64,000 bases of DNA, from the NCBI RefSeq assembly GCF_018342065.1, contig NZ_JAFDOE010000006.1, positions 124,001 to 188,000 on the forward strand. The letters are read 5' to 3'. Below are positions 35,605 through 44,372 of the stretch, piece after piece (positions within the stretch are counted from its first letter, which is position 1; each line of letters starts with the position of its first letter). Source of the stretch: Citrobacter sp. FP75 (GTDB taxonomy: Bacteria > Pseudomonadota > Gammaproteobacteria > Enterobacterales > Enterobacteriaceae). The position numbers and the translations under genes are program-made. The notes below the pieces were generated by a model. The model was given only the letters and a program-made list of their open reading frames with translations. It searched no databases and was not told where the DNA came from.

Positions 35605-36348
35605 TCAGAGTTGCTTAACGATACCCAGACGCACGGCGTAATCATTTTCATGATTTCCGTTGTCATTGATGTAGGTTTTATCAAGAGACACTAGCTCAAC
35701 ATACGGGGTCCAGCCATCGTCCAGTTTATAATTGAATGCCACGGTATGTTCCCAGTACGTATCATCACCCGTTCCCTGGTCGACACCGTCCTGCCAGCGG
35801 AAACGGGGATTATAAGACATACCAAACTTGCCAATATTATAAGCAAACCAGATATCGAACTGGTGAGATTCGCGGCGAGTGTAACCGCTGCCGTCTAATT
35901 CTCTGTCACTGTGTGAGTCATTTACGGTGTTATAGCGATAGCGAGTTGAGAGATTAAATCCATTATCGAAAGATTTCCATCCCTGAATAAATGGGCGGTA
36001 ATGTGTATTGCTGGTAGTAAATACCGTCACTAAGCCTGGTGCAATAGCGTAACCGTCACCTAAGTCAAAACGCCAGCGTGTTTCTATTTCTTGAGCGGCT
36101 TCAGTAACACCTTTATCATCGGGGTCGTTACGATCGGTATCGCCGAAAAATGTATCATTGTGATTTTGTGCAGCTTCAACGGAAAAATAAAATCCATTAT
36201 CAGCCTGGTGCATGACCTTAATTCTTGAATCATTTGCTTCAGAGTTTGTGTTGTGACCAAAGCGTAAATCAACTGCAGTATTTCCACACCATCCCTGGCT
36301 GCTAATCAGTAATGCTGAAAGAGTACATGTTCTAATAAGTTTTTTCAT
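35605..36348 (-). CDS. KdgM-family outer membrane porin (acidic oligosaccharide type)
   Basis: This 247-residue protein has a signal peptide (about 1-21, LIRTCTLSALLISSQGWC) and a 12-strand beta-barrel pattern with alternating aromatic residues. Family segments include VDLRFGHNTNSEANDSRIKV, ETRWRFDLGDGYAIAPGL and FDIWFAYNIGKFGMSYNPRF. KdgM, NanC and OmpL are its known relatives; they pass acidic oligosaccharides through the outer membrane. It ends 4 bp from the RpiR gene and probably belongs to the same accessory locus, supplying an anionic glycoside such as a glycosylglycerate. That link is inference. Confidence 0.87.
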   Translation of the reverse strand: MKKLIRTCTLSALLISSQGWCGNTAVDLRFGHNTNSEANDSRIKVMHQADNGFYFSVEAAQNHNDTFFGDTDRNDPDDKGVTEAAQEIETRWRFDLGDGYAIAPGLVTVFTTSNTHYRPFIQGWKSFDNGFNLSTRYRYNTVNDSHSDRELDGSGYTRRESHQFDIWFAYNIGKFGMSYNPRFRWQDGVDQGTGDDTYWEHTVAFNYKLDDGWTPYVELVSLDKTYINDNGNHENDYAVRLGIVKQL

Positions 36349-36469
36349 AATATCCTGCCGGGTTATATAATAAGAGGCAGGTGTATTTTCGTTTTATTCC
36401 CCGGAGCTTGTAAATTTTATCATGGTACATTTCAGGTATCGCTATACGTCGCACCCGGAATGCGCAATA

Positions 36470-36503
36470 AAAGATACGGATAAAGTCGCTTATCCGTATC
36501 TTT
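36470..36503 (-). terminator. Terminator of the treBC operon
   Basis: AAAGATACGGATAA (36470-36483) and its exact complement TTATCCGTATCTTT (36490-36503) make a 14 bp stem with a 6-base loop, 6 bp beyond the treC stop. On the minus strand a short T-rich run follows. Confidence 0.8.
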
Positions 36504-36509
36504 GCGGCG

Positions 36510-38162
36510 TTACTTTTGCAGCCACCAGACGGCTTCAAATGGACGTAGCGTCATATCACCCGGTTGGCTGGCGACCTCGGCATAGTTGTGCATCAGTACC
36601 TGCCAGTTGCCGTCGGTATGAGTGGATTGCCAGGGCTGGAAGGTGTCGCTCAGGTTGGCAATGACCAGCAGCCGCTGCCCTTGCCATTCGCGCTGATAGC
36701 ACCAGACATGCGGGCTGTCAGGCAGCAGATCCTGGTAGTCACCCCAGGTGATAACCGGCTCTGCTTTGCGCAAGGCGATCAGCTTCTGATAGGTATAGAA
36801 CACCGAATCGGTATCGTTCAGCGCTGCCGCCACGTTAATTTCCGCCGCGTTGTCACACAGAGTGATCCATGGCTCACCCTGGGTAAAGCCTGCATGCTGA
36901 CTGGTGTCCCACTGCATCGGGGTGCGGCTGTTATCGCGGGATTTACTGGCGAGGATTGCCAGCAGTTCGTTGGCATCGCGCCCCTGGCCGTTCAGTTCGG
37001 CAAACATGTTATGGCTTTCAACATCGCGATAATCGGTGATTTGGCGGAAATGCGGGTTGGTCATGCCAATCTCTTCGCCCTGATAGATATAAGGCGTACC
37101 CTGCATCCCGTGCAGCACCATCGCCAGCATTTTGGCGGCTGGCACACGGTATTGTCCTTCATCGCCAAAGCGTGAAACGATGCGCGGCTGGTCGTGGTTA
37201 CACCAGAACAGCGCGTTCCAGGCCTGATTGTGCATTCCCTGCTGCCAGTGGCGGAACAGGGTTTTCAGCGCCACATAATCTGGTTTGGCTAACGACCACT
37301 TTTCACCATGAGGGTAATCGACTTTCAAATGGTGGAAGTTAAAGGTCATCGACAGTTCGCTGCCGTCCAGCGCGGCGTATTGCTGACAGTTTTCCAGCGT
37401 GGTGGACGACATTTCGCCCACCGTCATCAGGTTGCGCGGGGTGAATACGTCGCGATTCATCTCGCGCAAAAATTCATGCACGCGAGGACCGTCGGTGTAA
37501 AAACAACGCCCATCGCCGCTGGGATCGTTCGGGAAGTCCTGATCTTTAGAGATAAGATTCACCACGTCGAGGCGCAAGCCGTCCACGCCGCGATCGGCCC
37601 AGAACTCGCACACTTTTTTCAGCTCGGCGCGGACCGCCGGGTTTTCCCAGTTCAGGTCGGCCTGCTCCGGGGCGAAGAGGTGCAGATAATACTGATCGCT
37701 TTCGGCGTGCCAGCCCCAGGCGCTGCCGCCAAATTTGGAGCGCCAGTTGTTCGGCGTGCTGTCTGGTGTGCCGTCGCGCCAGAGATAAAACTGACGATAT
37801 GGGCTGTCTTTATCCAGCGCCTCGCGAAACCAGGCGTGCTGGGTTGAGGTGTGGTTAAACACCATATCGAGAATAATACGGATGCCGCGCGTTTTCGCCT
37901 GCGCCACCAGTTCGTCAAAATCTTCCAGCGTACCGTAGGCGGGATCGACAGACATGTAATCCGCCACGTCGTAGCCGTTATCAACCTGCGGTGAAATGTA
38001 GAAGGGGGTCAGCCATATCGCATCGACGCCCAGTTTTTGCAGGTAGTCGAGGCGCTGCGTTACGCCGCGTAAATCACCGGTGCCGCTGCCGGTAGTGTCC
38101 TGAAAACTCTTGGGGTAAATCTGATAGATAACGCCGTTTTGCCACCAGTGTGGAATAGTCAT
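36510..38162 (-). CDS. treC: Trehalose-6-phosphate hydrolase TreC
   Basis: The start is set at 38162 (MTIPHWWQNGVIYQ, 550 residues), with AGGAAACCACA directly upstream; a longer frame to 38219 would add an unrelated tail that runs into treB. It is a GH13 enzyme with the catalytic Asp in DGLRLDVVNLIS, Glu in MTVGEMSST and Asp in WCNHDQPRIVSRFGD. It hydrolyses trehalose-6-phosphate to glucose and glucose-6-phosphate in the cytoplasm. It lies 49 bp after treB and is transcribed with it under TreR control. It matches E. coli TreC (551 residues) closely. Confidence 0.97.
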   Translation of the reverse strand: MTIPHWWQNGVIYQIYPKSFQDTTGSGTGDLRGVTQRLDYLQKLGVDAIWLTPFYISPQVDNGYDVADYMSVDPAYGTLEDFDELVAQAKTRGIRIILDMVFNHTSTQHAWFREALDKDSPYRQFYLWRDGTPDSTPNNWRSKFGGSAWGWHAESDQYYLHLFAPEQADLNWENPAVRAELKKVCEFWADRGVDGLRLDVVNLISKDQDFPNDPSGDGRCFYTDGPRVHEFLREMNRDVFTPRNLMTVGEMSSTTLENCQQYAALDGSELSMTFNFHHLKVDYPHGEKWSLAKPDYVALKTLFRHWQQGMHNQAWNALFWCNHDQPRIVSRFGDEGQYRVPAAKMLAMVLHGMQGTPYIYQGEEIGMTNPHFRQITDYRDVESHNMFAELNGQGRDANELLAILASKSRDNSRTPMQWDTSQHAGFTQGEPWITLCDNAAEINVAAALNDTDSVFYTYQKLIALRKAEPVITWGDYQDLLPDSPHVWCYQREWQGQRLLVIANLSDTFQPWQSTHTDGNWQVLMHNYAEVASQPGDMTLRPFEAVWWLQK

Positions 38163-38211
38163 TGTGGTTTCCTGCAAATGCGATGGGGCGCAACTGCGCC
38201 CCGAAAAAAAG

Positions 38212-39630
38212 TCAGACAATCTGTAATGTGCCCTGACGGTATTTACGCTGGTAGACGAATGAGGTCAGTACCATCGGGATAACAATTGCGATGACCATCG
38301 CCATGCCAAATACCTGCCAGTAAGTCGGCTGGATAGAGAGGATGCCCGGCAAGCCGCCGACGCCAATGCCGTTCGCCATTACGCCGTTCAGTCCGCACAG
38401 CAGCCCGGCGAGACCGGAACCGATCATCGCGCACAGCATCGGGAAGCGGTATTTCAGGTTGATGCCGTACATTGCCGGTTCAGTGACCCCGAGATAGGCG
38501 GAGATCGCCGCAGGAACGGAGATTTCACGTTCGTTGTGTTTGCGACTGGAGATAATAATACCGACCACCGCAGAGGCCTGGGCGATATTCGACAGTGCAA
38601 TCAACGGCCATACCGGCGTGCCACCCATGCTCTGAATCATCTGCATATCAATTGCCAGCGTGGTCTGATGCACGCCGGTGATCACCAGCGGGGCATACAG
38701 GAAGCCGAACAGCGCCGCACCAATTGGGGCAAAGCTACCGGTCATCAGGTGGCGAACGGCAAAGGCGACGCCGTCGCCAATCCAGCGGCCAAACGGACCA
38801 ATAAATGCATGGGCGAGGAACACCGCGAGAATCAGTGAACACACCGGAACCACCACCAGATACAGGTAGTCCGGGACGATGCGTTTCAGGCGTGTTTCAA
38901 TCAATCCAAGCGCCAGACCCGCCAGCAGAGCAGGAATGACCTGTGCCTGGTAACCCACTTTTTCGATAGTAAACAGGCCGAAGTTCCATACTTCCGGCAC
39001 CTGCTGACCCAGCAGGTAGGCGTTCATCAACTGCGGTGAAACCAGCGTGACGCCGAGCACGATGCCGAGGATCGGCGTACCGCCCATTTTCTTCACCGCC
39101 GACCAGCAGATCCCGACCGGCAGATAGAAGAAGATCGCCTCGCCAATCAGCCACAGAAAGTCATAAAGCGTTTTCAGTGAGGGATACATCTGCGCCAGCG
39201 TCTGGCCGTTACTCATCGGCAGATCGCCGATCACGTTACGAAACCCTAAGATCAAACCGCCGCTAATCAGCGCAGGCAGCAGCGGGAAGAAGATCTCCGC
39301 GAAGTGGGAGATCAGCTGTTCGTGCCACTTCATATTCTGTCGCGCGGCTTTTTTCGCCTGCTCTTTGTCGGCGCTGGCCTGTCCGGTAGTCGCCAGCAGC
39401 GCTTTGTAGTAATCGCCCACCTCGGTACCAATCACCACCTGAAACTGCCCGGCGTTGGTGAAGCAGCCTTTGACCATCGGCAACTGTTCGATCTCTTTCG
39501 GCCTGGCGTTCGCGGGCTGATTCAGCACAAAACGCAGGCGAGTAATGCAGTGACTCACCGTGGCGATATTGTCGCGCCCGCCTACCAGCTCAATCAGCCG
39601 GTCGATGTCTGCTTGTTTTACTTTGCTCAT
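38212..39630 (-). CDS. treB: PTS trehalose-specific EIIBC component TreB
   Basis: This 472-residue protein has an EIIB domain (1-90) with phosphorylated Cys28 (SHCITRLRFVL) and an EIIC domain of about ten helices (about 105-460, with GVTEPAMYGINLKYRFP). There is no EIIA domain; in E. coli the glucose EIIA (Crr) serves it. It imports trehalose as trehalose-6-phosphate for TreC. The gene heads the treBC operon, behind the TreR operator at 39689-39700. Confidence 0.97.
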   Translation of the reverse strand: MSKVKQADIDRLIELVGGRDNIATVSHCITRLRFVLNQPANARPKEIEQLPMVKGCFTNAGQFQVVIGTEVGDYYKALLATTGQASADKEQAKKAARQNMKWHEQLISHFAEIFFPLLPALISGGLILGFRNVIGDLPMSNGQTLAQMYPSLKTLYDFLWLIGEAIFFYLPVGICWSAVKKMGGTPILGIVLGVTLVSPQLMNAYLLGQQVPEVWNFGLFTIEKVGYQAQVIPALLAGLALGLIETRLKRIVPDYLYLVVVPVCSLILAVFLAHAFIGPFGRWIGDGVAFAVRHLMTGSFAPIGAALFGFLYAPLVITGVHQTTLAIDMQMIQSMGGTPVWPLIALSNIAQASAVVGIIISSRKHNEREISVPAAISAYLGVTEPAMYGINLKYRFPMLCAMIGSGLAGLLCGLNGVMANGIGVGGLPGILSIQPTYWQVFGMAMVIAIVIPMVLTSFVYQRKYRQGTLQIV

Positions 39631-39688
39631 TATTAAGCCCTGTTGTTGACCTGCCGCCAGAGTATATCGTCGGTGAATTTTTAAAAAT

Positions 39689-39700
39689 GGGAACGTTCCC
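39689..39700. promoter_or_regulatory. TreR operator upstream of treB
   Basis: GGGAACGTTCCC is a perfect 12 bp palindrome in the 110 bp between treR and treB. It has the form expected of a LacI-family site and matches the TreR operator I recall from E. coli. Confidence 0.8.
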
Positions 39701-39740
39701 GAAACGCAGCGAAGATCACAAATTATCGCGCAGAAAGCGA

Positions 39741-40688
39741 TCAGGAGAGGGTGGAAGGGATGACGATTTGTCGTGGTTCGCTACGACCGTTGATCTGCTC
39801 GATCAGCTGCAAAGCCGCTTGTCGTCCGGCCTCGGCGTAACCGGGATCGACGCTGATAATTTCCGGATGCAGGAATTTCATCAGCGGTGTGCTGCCGACG
39901 CTCGCCAGTTGCAAATGTTCAATGCGCTGCTCCTGCAAATATTTGCTGACCCCAAGGGCAAGGGTATCCGTCGCGCAGACTAAAGCTGTTGTCTCCGGCG
40001 TAATGACATCGGCAGCATGCTCATAACCCTGCTTCATGGCGAGGCCGGGCAGAGCGGCCACAGGATGCAGTTTGTGTTTTTTACAGAAGGCCAGATAGGC
40101 CTCATGGCGGCGCTTGCCGGTGGTGACGTCGCTATGGGGAACGCCAAGGAAGCTGATATGGCGGTGTTCACGATCGTACAAACGCTGCATCAGAGTATGG
40201 ATAGCGCCCTCATCGTCATAACAGACGGAGGCAAAGCCTTTGGCATCTCTTGCCAGCAATACCAGAGAATCCTGCCAGGAGGCGAGCATGGTCTCAGTAA
40301 TGCCGGTAAAACCAAACAGCACCACGCCGTCAATGTTGCGGCGTCTGAGCATACCTAAATGTTCTTCTACCAGCGCAGTCGAGAACTGGCTTTCCATCAT
40401 AATGGGATCGTAACCCTGCTCATAGAAGACGGGCAGCATAGTCTGCACGGCCAGATTCTCGGAAAGTGAGTCCAGGCGCGTGACGATAATCGCCACAACT
40501 TTGTCACTTTGCCCACGCATGGCGCGGGCAGAGCGGGAAGGGGAGAAACCGTGCTGATTCATCACCGCTTCAACCCGTTCGCGGGTGCGTTCGCTGACGC
40601 CGCTTTCGTTGTTGAGGACGCGGGAAACAGTTGATTTCCCCACGCCGCTTAAGCGGGCGATGTCTTTAATAGTCAGCCGATTTTGCAT
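39741..40688 (-). CDS. treR: Trehalose operon repressor TreR
   Basis: This 315-residue LacI-family regulator has the N-terminal HTH (LTIKDIARLSGVGKSTVSRVL), the hinge helix region (SPSRSARAMRGQSDKVVAII) and a periplasmic-binding-like effector domain. TreR binds trehalose-6-phosphate as inducer and represses treBC. It lies upstream of treB on the same strand with the operator between. The length equals E. coli TreR. Confidence 0.96.
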   Translation of the reverse strand: MQNRLTIKDIARLSGVGKSTVSRVLNNESGVSERTRERVEAVMNQHGFSPSRSARAMRGQSDKVVAIIVTRLDSLSENLAVQTMLPVFYEQGYDPIMMESQFSTALVEEHLGMLRRRNIDGVVLFGFTGITETMLASWQDSLVLLARDAKGFASVCYDDEGAIHTLMQRLYDREHRHISFLGVPHSDVTTGKRRHEAYLAFCKKHKLHPVAALPGLAMKQGYEHAADVITPETTALVCATDTLALGVSKYLQEQRIEHLQLASVGSTPLMKFLHPEIISVDPGYAEAGRQAALQLIEQINGRSEPRQIVIPSTLS

Positions 40689-40766
40689 CCTGATTTCCCG
40701 TGTTGCGTGCGAAGTTATGCCAAAAAAGAATAACTTTACTCAAGCACAGTGCAATGGGCAAAGTCT

Positions 40767-40801
40767 GGTATACGTTTGGTTTAGTTTCCGGACTTTATAA
40801 T
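40767..40801 (+). promoter_or_regulatory. PhoP box and -10 of the mgtA promoter
   Basis: GGTATA (40767-40772) and GGTTTA (40778-40783) are separated by 5 bp, the direct-repeat form of a PhoP box. A perfect -10 TATAAT at 40796-40801 starts 12 bp after the box, the spacing usual for PhoP class promoters. Transcription would start near 40808, some 268 nt before mgtA. Confidence 0.85.
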
Positions 40802-40807
40802 ACCGCC

Positions 40808-41075
40808 ATAATTGCCACAAACCGTATAGTTTTATCTCTATAATGCGCGGGGCAAATCATTCACTTACCGGAGGCTGTATGGAACCCGATCCCACCCCTC
40901 TCCCCCGATGGAGACACAACTCGTTCCGGTAAGCCTGCTTTCACTGTCTTACCGGATGCGTAAGACAGTGACGTTTTAACGTCCCTGTTATGATTTTATG
41001 ATTGCCATCAGGCAAGGCTTTGCCACGCCTGAAGGATTCACTGCGCCTGCTTATACTGGTGCAGAGGGACTGCCT
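40808..41075 (+). ncRNA. mgtA leader RNA (Mg2+-responsive leader)
   Basis: The roughly 268 nt between the predicted start of transcription and the mgtA ATG has the length of the Salmonella/E. coli mgtA leader. It holds the mgtL frame (40879-40932), then a strong 11 bp stem from CACTGTCTTAC (40942-40952) and GTAAGACAGTG (40960-40970), then the small palindrome GACGTTTTAACGTC (40970-40983). In Salmonella alternative folds here, governed by Mg2+ and mgtL translation, decide whether transcription reads into mgtA. The same control is expected here. Confidence 0.75.
40879..40932 (+). CDS. mgtL: mgtL leader peptide
   Basis: This 17-codon frame reads MEPDPTPLPRWRHNSFR and is preceded by GGAGG. The first half, MEPDPTPLPR with four prolines and the acidic start, is that of Salmonella MgtL. 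Slow or aborted translation of such Pro/acidic stretches under proline or Mg2+ shortage lets transcription proceed into mgtA. The C-terminal half differs from the Salmonella peptide as I remember it, which suggests that only the first half is under selection. Confidence 0.9.
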   Translation: MEPDPTPLPRWRHNSFR

Positions 41076-43784
41076 ATGTTTAAAAATATTACCCGTCAGC
41101 TGTTTGCCCGGCTGAACCGCCATTTGCCGCATCGTCTGGTGCATCGCGATCCGCTGCCGAACGCCCAGACCGTTGCCAGCACGCCGATCCCACCTTCATT
41201 GAGCGAACATTGCCTGAAGATGGCGCTGATGAACGAAGAGGCGCTGTGGAAAACCTTTAATACGCACCCTGAAGGCTTGAACGCCGCAGAAGTGGAAAAC
41301 GCCCGTGATATGCATGGCGAAAACCAGCTGCCGGCGCAGAAACCGTCGCCGTGGTGGGTGCATTTGTGGGTCTGTTACCGCAACCCGTTTAATATTCTGC
41401 TCACCATTCTGGGCGGGATTTCCTATGCCACCGAGGATCTGTTTGCCGCAGGCGTGATTGCCCTGATGGTGTGTATTTCGACGCTGCTGAACTTTGTCCA
41501 GGAAGCGCGTTCCACCAAAGCGGCAGATGCACTGAAAGCAATGGTCAGCAACACCGCCACGGTGCTGCGGGTTATCAATGAAACCGGGGAAAACGGCTGG
41601 GTTGAGCTGCCAATCGATCAGCTTGTGCCCGGCGACATTATCAAGCTGGCGGCGGGCGATATGATCCCGGCGGATTTACGCATCGTGCAGGCGCGCGATT
41701 TGTTTGTGGCGCAGGCCTCGTTGACCGGTGAATCGCTGCCGGTTGAGAAAGTGGCGACCAGCCGCGATCCGCAGCAAAACAACCCGCTGGAGTGCGATAC
41801 CCTGTGCTTTATGGGCACCAACGTGGTGAGCGGTACGGCGCAGGCTATCGTCATTTCTACCGGGGCTAACACCTGGTTTGGACAGCTGGCGGGCCGCGTG
41901 ACCGAGCAGGAAAGCGAGCAGAATGCGTTTCAGAAAGGGATCAGCCGCGTCAGCATGTTGCTGATCCGCTTTATGCTGGTGATGGCGCCAATTGTGCTGA
42001 TCATCAACGGCTATACCAAAGGTGACTGGTGGGAAGCGGCGCTGTTTGCCCTGTCCGTGGCGGTAGGCTTAACGCCGGAAATGCTGCCGATGATCGTCAC
42101 CTCTACGCTTGCGCGCGGGGCGGTGAAACTGTCGAAACAAAAAGTTATCGTCAAACACCTCGACGCCATTCAGAACTTTGGCGCGATGGATATTCTGTGC
42201 ACCGATAAAACCGGTACGCTGACGCAAGATAAAATTGTGCTGGAGAATCATACCGATATCTCCGGCAAGCCCAGCGAGCACGTCCTGCATTCCGCGTGGC
42301 TGAACAGCCAGTACCAGACCGGGTTGAAGAACCTGCTGGACACCGCGGTACTGGAAGGCGTGGATGAAGAAGCGGCGCGTCAGCTCTCGACACGCTGGCA
42401 GAAAATCGATGAGATCCCGTTTGATTTTGAACGCCGCCGTATGTCGGTGGTGGTGGCAGAAGAAACCGATGTACACCAGCTGGTGTGCAAAGGCGCGCTG
42501 CAGGAGATCCTCAACGTCTGTACCCAGGTGCGCCACAACGGTGAGATTGTTCCGCTGGACGACAATATGCTGCGTCGGGTGAAGCGCGTGACCGACACGC
42601 TGAATCGCCAGGGGCTGCGCGTGGTGGCGGTGGCCACCAAATACCTGCCTGCGCGTGAAGGGGACTACCAGCGTATTGATGAGTCCGACCTGATCCTCGA
42701 AGGGTACATCGCGTTCCTCGATCCGCCGAAAGAGACCACCGCACCGGCGCTAAAAGCGCTGAAGGCCAGCGGCATTACGGTGAAAATCCTCACCGGCGAC
42801 AGTGAGCTGGTGGCGGCGAAAGTGTGTCATGAGGTCGGCCTGGACGCCGGTGAAGTGGTGATTGGTAGCCACATTGAAGGATTGAACGATGACGAGCTGG
42901 CCCGACTTGCCCAGCGCACTACGCTATTTGCCCGCCTGACGCCGATGCACAAAGAGCGCATTGTGACCCTGCTCAAGCGTGAAGGTCATGTGGTCGGCTT
43001 TATGGGCGATGGCATCAATGATGCCCCGGCACTGCGCGCGGCAGACATTGGCATCTCCGTTGATGGTGCTGTCGATATTGCCCGTGAAGCGGCGGATATC
43101 ATCCTGCTGGAAAAGAGCCTGATGGTGCTGGAAGAAGGGGTGATCGAGGGGCGTCGTACCTTCTCGAACATGCTGAAATACATCAAAATGACGGCCAGTT
43201 CCAACTTCGGCAACGTCTTCAGCGTGCTGGTGGCGAGCGCATTTCTGCCTTTCCTGCCGATGCTGCCGTTGCACTTACTGATTCAGAACCTGCTGTACGA
43301 TGTATCCCAGGTGGCGATTCCGTTTGATAACGTTGATGAAGAGCAGATCAAAAAACCGCAGCGCTGGAATCCCGCCGAACTGGGGCGCTTTATGCTGTTC
43401 TTTGGGCCGATCAGCTCGATCTTCGACATTCTGACTTTCTGCCTGATGTGGTTTGTCTTCCATGCTAATACGCCAGAACATCAGACGTTGTTCCAGTCGG
43501 GTTGGTTCGTGGTGGGCCTGCTGTCGCAAACGCTGATTGTGCATATGATCCGTACCCGCCGCGTGCCGTTTATCCAGAGCCGCGCCGCATGGCCGTTAAT
43601 GCTGATGACGCTGGTGGTGATGGTGGTGGGTATCGCGCTGCCATTCTCCCCGCTGGCCAGCTACCTGCAATTGCAGGCGCTGCCGCTGAGCTACTTCCCG
43701 TGGCTGATCGCGATTCTGGCGGGTTACATGACATTGACTCAATTAGTGAAAGGTTTTTATAGCCGTCGCTACGGCTGGCAGTAA
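41076..43784 (+). CDS. mgtA: Mg2+-importing P-type ATPase MgtA
   Basis: Started at 41076 (MFKNITRQLFARLNRHLPHRL) behind GAGGG it has 902 residues; a frame upstream to 40998 lies in the leader RNA and is not coding. It is a P3-type ATPase with the phosphorylation motif CTDKTGTLTQDK, the actuator loop SLTGESLPVEK, the hinge GDGINDAPAL and about ten membrane helices. It imports Mg2+ into the cytoplasm when Mg2+ is low. Control is by PhoP at the promoter and by the leader RNA with mgtL. Confidence 0.97.
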   Translation: MFKNITRQLFARLNRHLPHRLVHRDPLPNAQTVASTPIPPSLSEHCLKMALMNEEALWKTFNTHPEGLNAAEVENARDMHGENQLPAQKPSPWWVHLWVCYRNPFNILLTILGGISYATEDLFAAGVIALMVCISTLLNFVQEARSTKAADALKAMVSNTATVLRVINETGENGWVELPIDQLVPGDIIKLAAGDMIPADLRIVQARDLFVAQASLTGESLPVEKVATSRDPQQNNPLECDTLCFMGTNVVSGTAQAIVISTGANTWFGQLAGRVTEQESEQNAFQKGISRVSMLLIRFMLVMAPIVLIINGYTKGDWWEAALFALSVAVGLTPEMLPMIVTSTLARGAVKLSKQKVIVKHLDAIQNFGAMDILCTDKTGTLTQDKIVLENHTDISGKPSEHVLHSAWLNSQYQTGLKNLLDTAVLEGVDEEAARQLSTRWQKIDEIPFDFERRRMSVVVAEETDVHQLVCKGALQEILNVCTQVRHNGEIVPLDDNMLRRVKRVTDTLNRQGLRVVAVATKYLPAREGDYQRIDESDLILEGYIAFLDPPKETTAPALKALKASGITVKILTGDSELVAAKVCHEVGLDAGEVVIGSHIEGLNDDELARLAQRTTLFARLTPMHKERIVTLLKREGHVVGFMGDGINDAPALRAADIGISVDGAVDIAREAADIILLEKSLMVLEEGVIEGRRTFSNMLKYIKMTASSNFGNVFSVLVASAFLPFLPMLPLHLLIQNLLYDVSQVAIPFDNVDEEQIKKPQRWNPAELGRFMLFFGPISSIFDILTFCLMWFVFHANTPEHQTLFQSGWFVVGLLSQTLIVHMIRTRRVPFIQSRAAWPLMLMTLVVMVVGIALPFSPLASYLQLQALPLSYFPWLIAILAGYMTLTQLVKGFYSRRYGWQ

Positions 43785-43807
43785 TTCATTCTCTCTGTAA
43801 TGTATAT

Positions 43808-43844
43808 ATTATCGGCCTGCGCGTTTTTTATTCAGGCCGGTAAT
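43808..43844 (+). terminator. Hairpin downstream of mgtA
   Basis: ATTATCGGCCTG (43808-43819) pairs with CAGGCCGGTAAT (43833-43844), 12 bp with one wobble pair, around a 13-base T-rich loop. It starts 24 bp after the mgtA stop and faces the convergent gene at 43848. No clear U run follows, so its efficiency as a terminator is uncertain. Confidence 0.55.
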
Positions 43845-43847
43845 CTT

Positions 43848-44300
43848 TCAGACCATACGCACAATTAAGTATCCAGCACCAAGGATAAAAAGAGCGATGA
43901 AGGCCCAACAGAAATGGTAAAACGCATTACTCGCTCCGCGCCCGGAGCGAGAGAGAAAGATATTTTCTTCCTGGATGTGTTTTGCAGATATCTTGCGGAA
44001 TTTGCGGATGTAGTCAACGCAGTACACAAGGAAAAAGAACATTACACATGCGCTGAGGAGTTTAGAAAATATAATGGCGAGTAATAGAGCTGAAATGAAG
44101 AAACACAAAAATACGATTGAGCCCGTCGATTCTAATTTTTTTAACTCACGGCGGATGCCTTCGGCGTGTTGATCCTGCCAGCGACGGAGCGTGCTGACAC
44201 TAAATTCGTATTTTTCGCACAATATTTTATTTGGTACGCCGCTTTTAGACTGCTGAAGAAAATCGGCGATTTGTTCTGCGGTAAAACGAGTTTTTGCCAT
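43848..44300 (-). CDS. Transposase-like HTH domain fused to membrane segments, function unknown
   Basis: In this 150-residue protein, residues 1-58 (RFTAEQIADFLQQSKSG, KILCEKYEFSVSTLRRWQDQ) match the IS3-type OrfA helix-turn-helix of transposases. The remainder is not transposase-like: two adjacent hydrophobic helices (about 61-95, GSIVFLCFFISALLLAIIF then LSACVMFFFLVYC) and one at the C-terminus (about 128-148, FYHFCWAFIALFILGAGYL). No insertion-sequence ends or OrfB are visible nearby. It may be a domesticated DNA-binding domain anchored in the membrane. I cannot assign a role. It sits between mgtA and ridA, adjacent genes in E. coli. Confidence 0.6.
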   Translation of the reverse strand: MAKTRFTAEQIADFLQQSKSGVPNKILCEKYEFSVSTLRRWQDQHAEGIRRELKKLESTGSIVFLCFFISALLLAIIFSKLLSACVMFFFLVYCVDYIRKFRKISAKHIQEENIFLSRSGRGASNAFYHFCWAFIALFILGAGYLIVRMV

Positions 44301-44329
44301 TAACGGCCCTCCATGGCGCGGTCAGCCTG

Positions 44330-44361
44330 GAGATAATCCAGAACGTCGTCTGGATTATCTC
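44330..44361. repeat. Perfect 12 bp inverted repeat downstream of ridA
   Basis: GAGATAATCCAG (44330-44341) and CTGGATTATCTC (44350-44361) are exact complements around an 8-base loop, 11 bp beyond the ridA stop. It is likely the 3' hairpin of the ridA transcript. No U run follows, so it may stabilise the mRNA more than end it. Confidence 0.55.
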
Positions 44362-44372
44362 TCTGCTAAAAA

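Noticed and set aside
40998-41075. N-terminal extension of mgtA
   Set aside because: The 26 extra codons lie in the structured leader RNA. The start at 41076 has GAGGG at good spacing and gives the family N-terminus.
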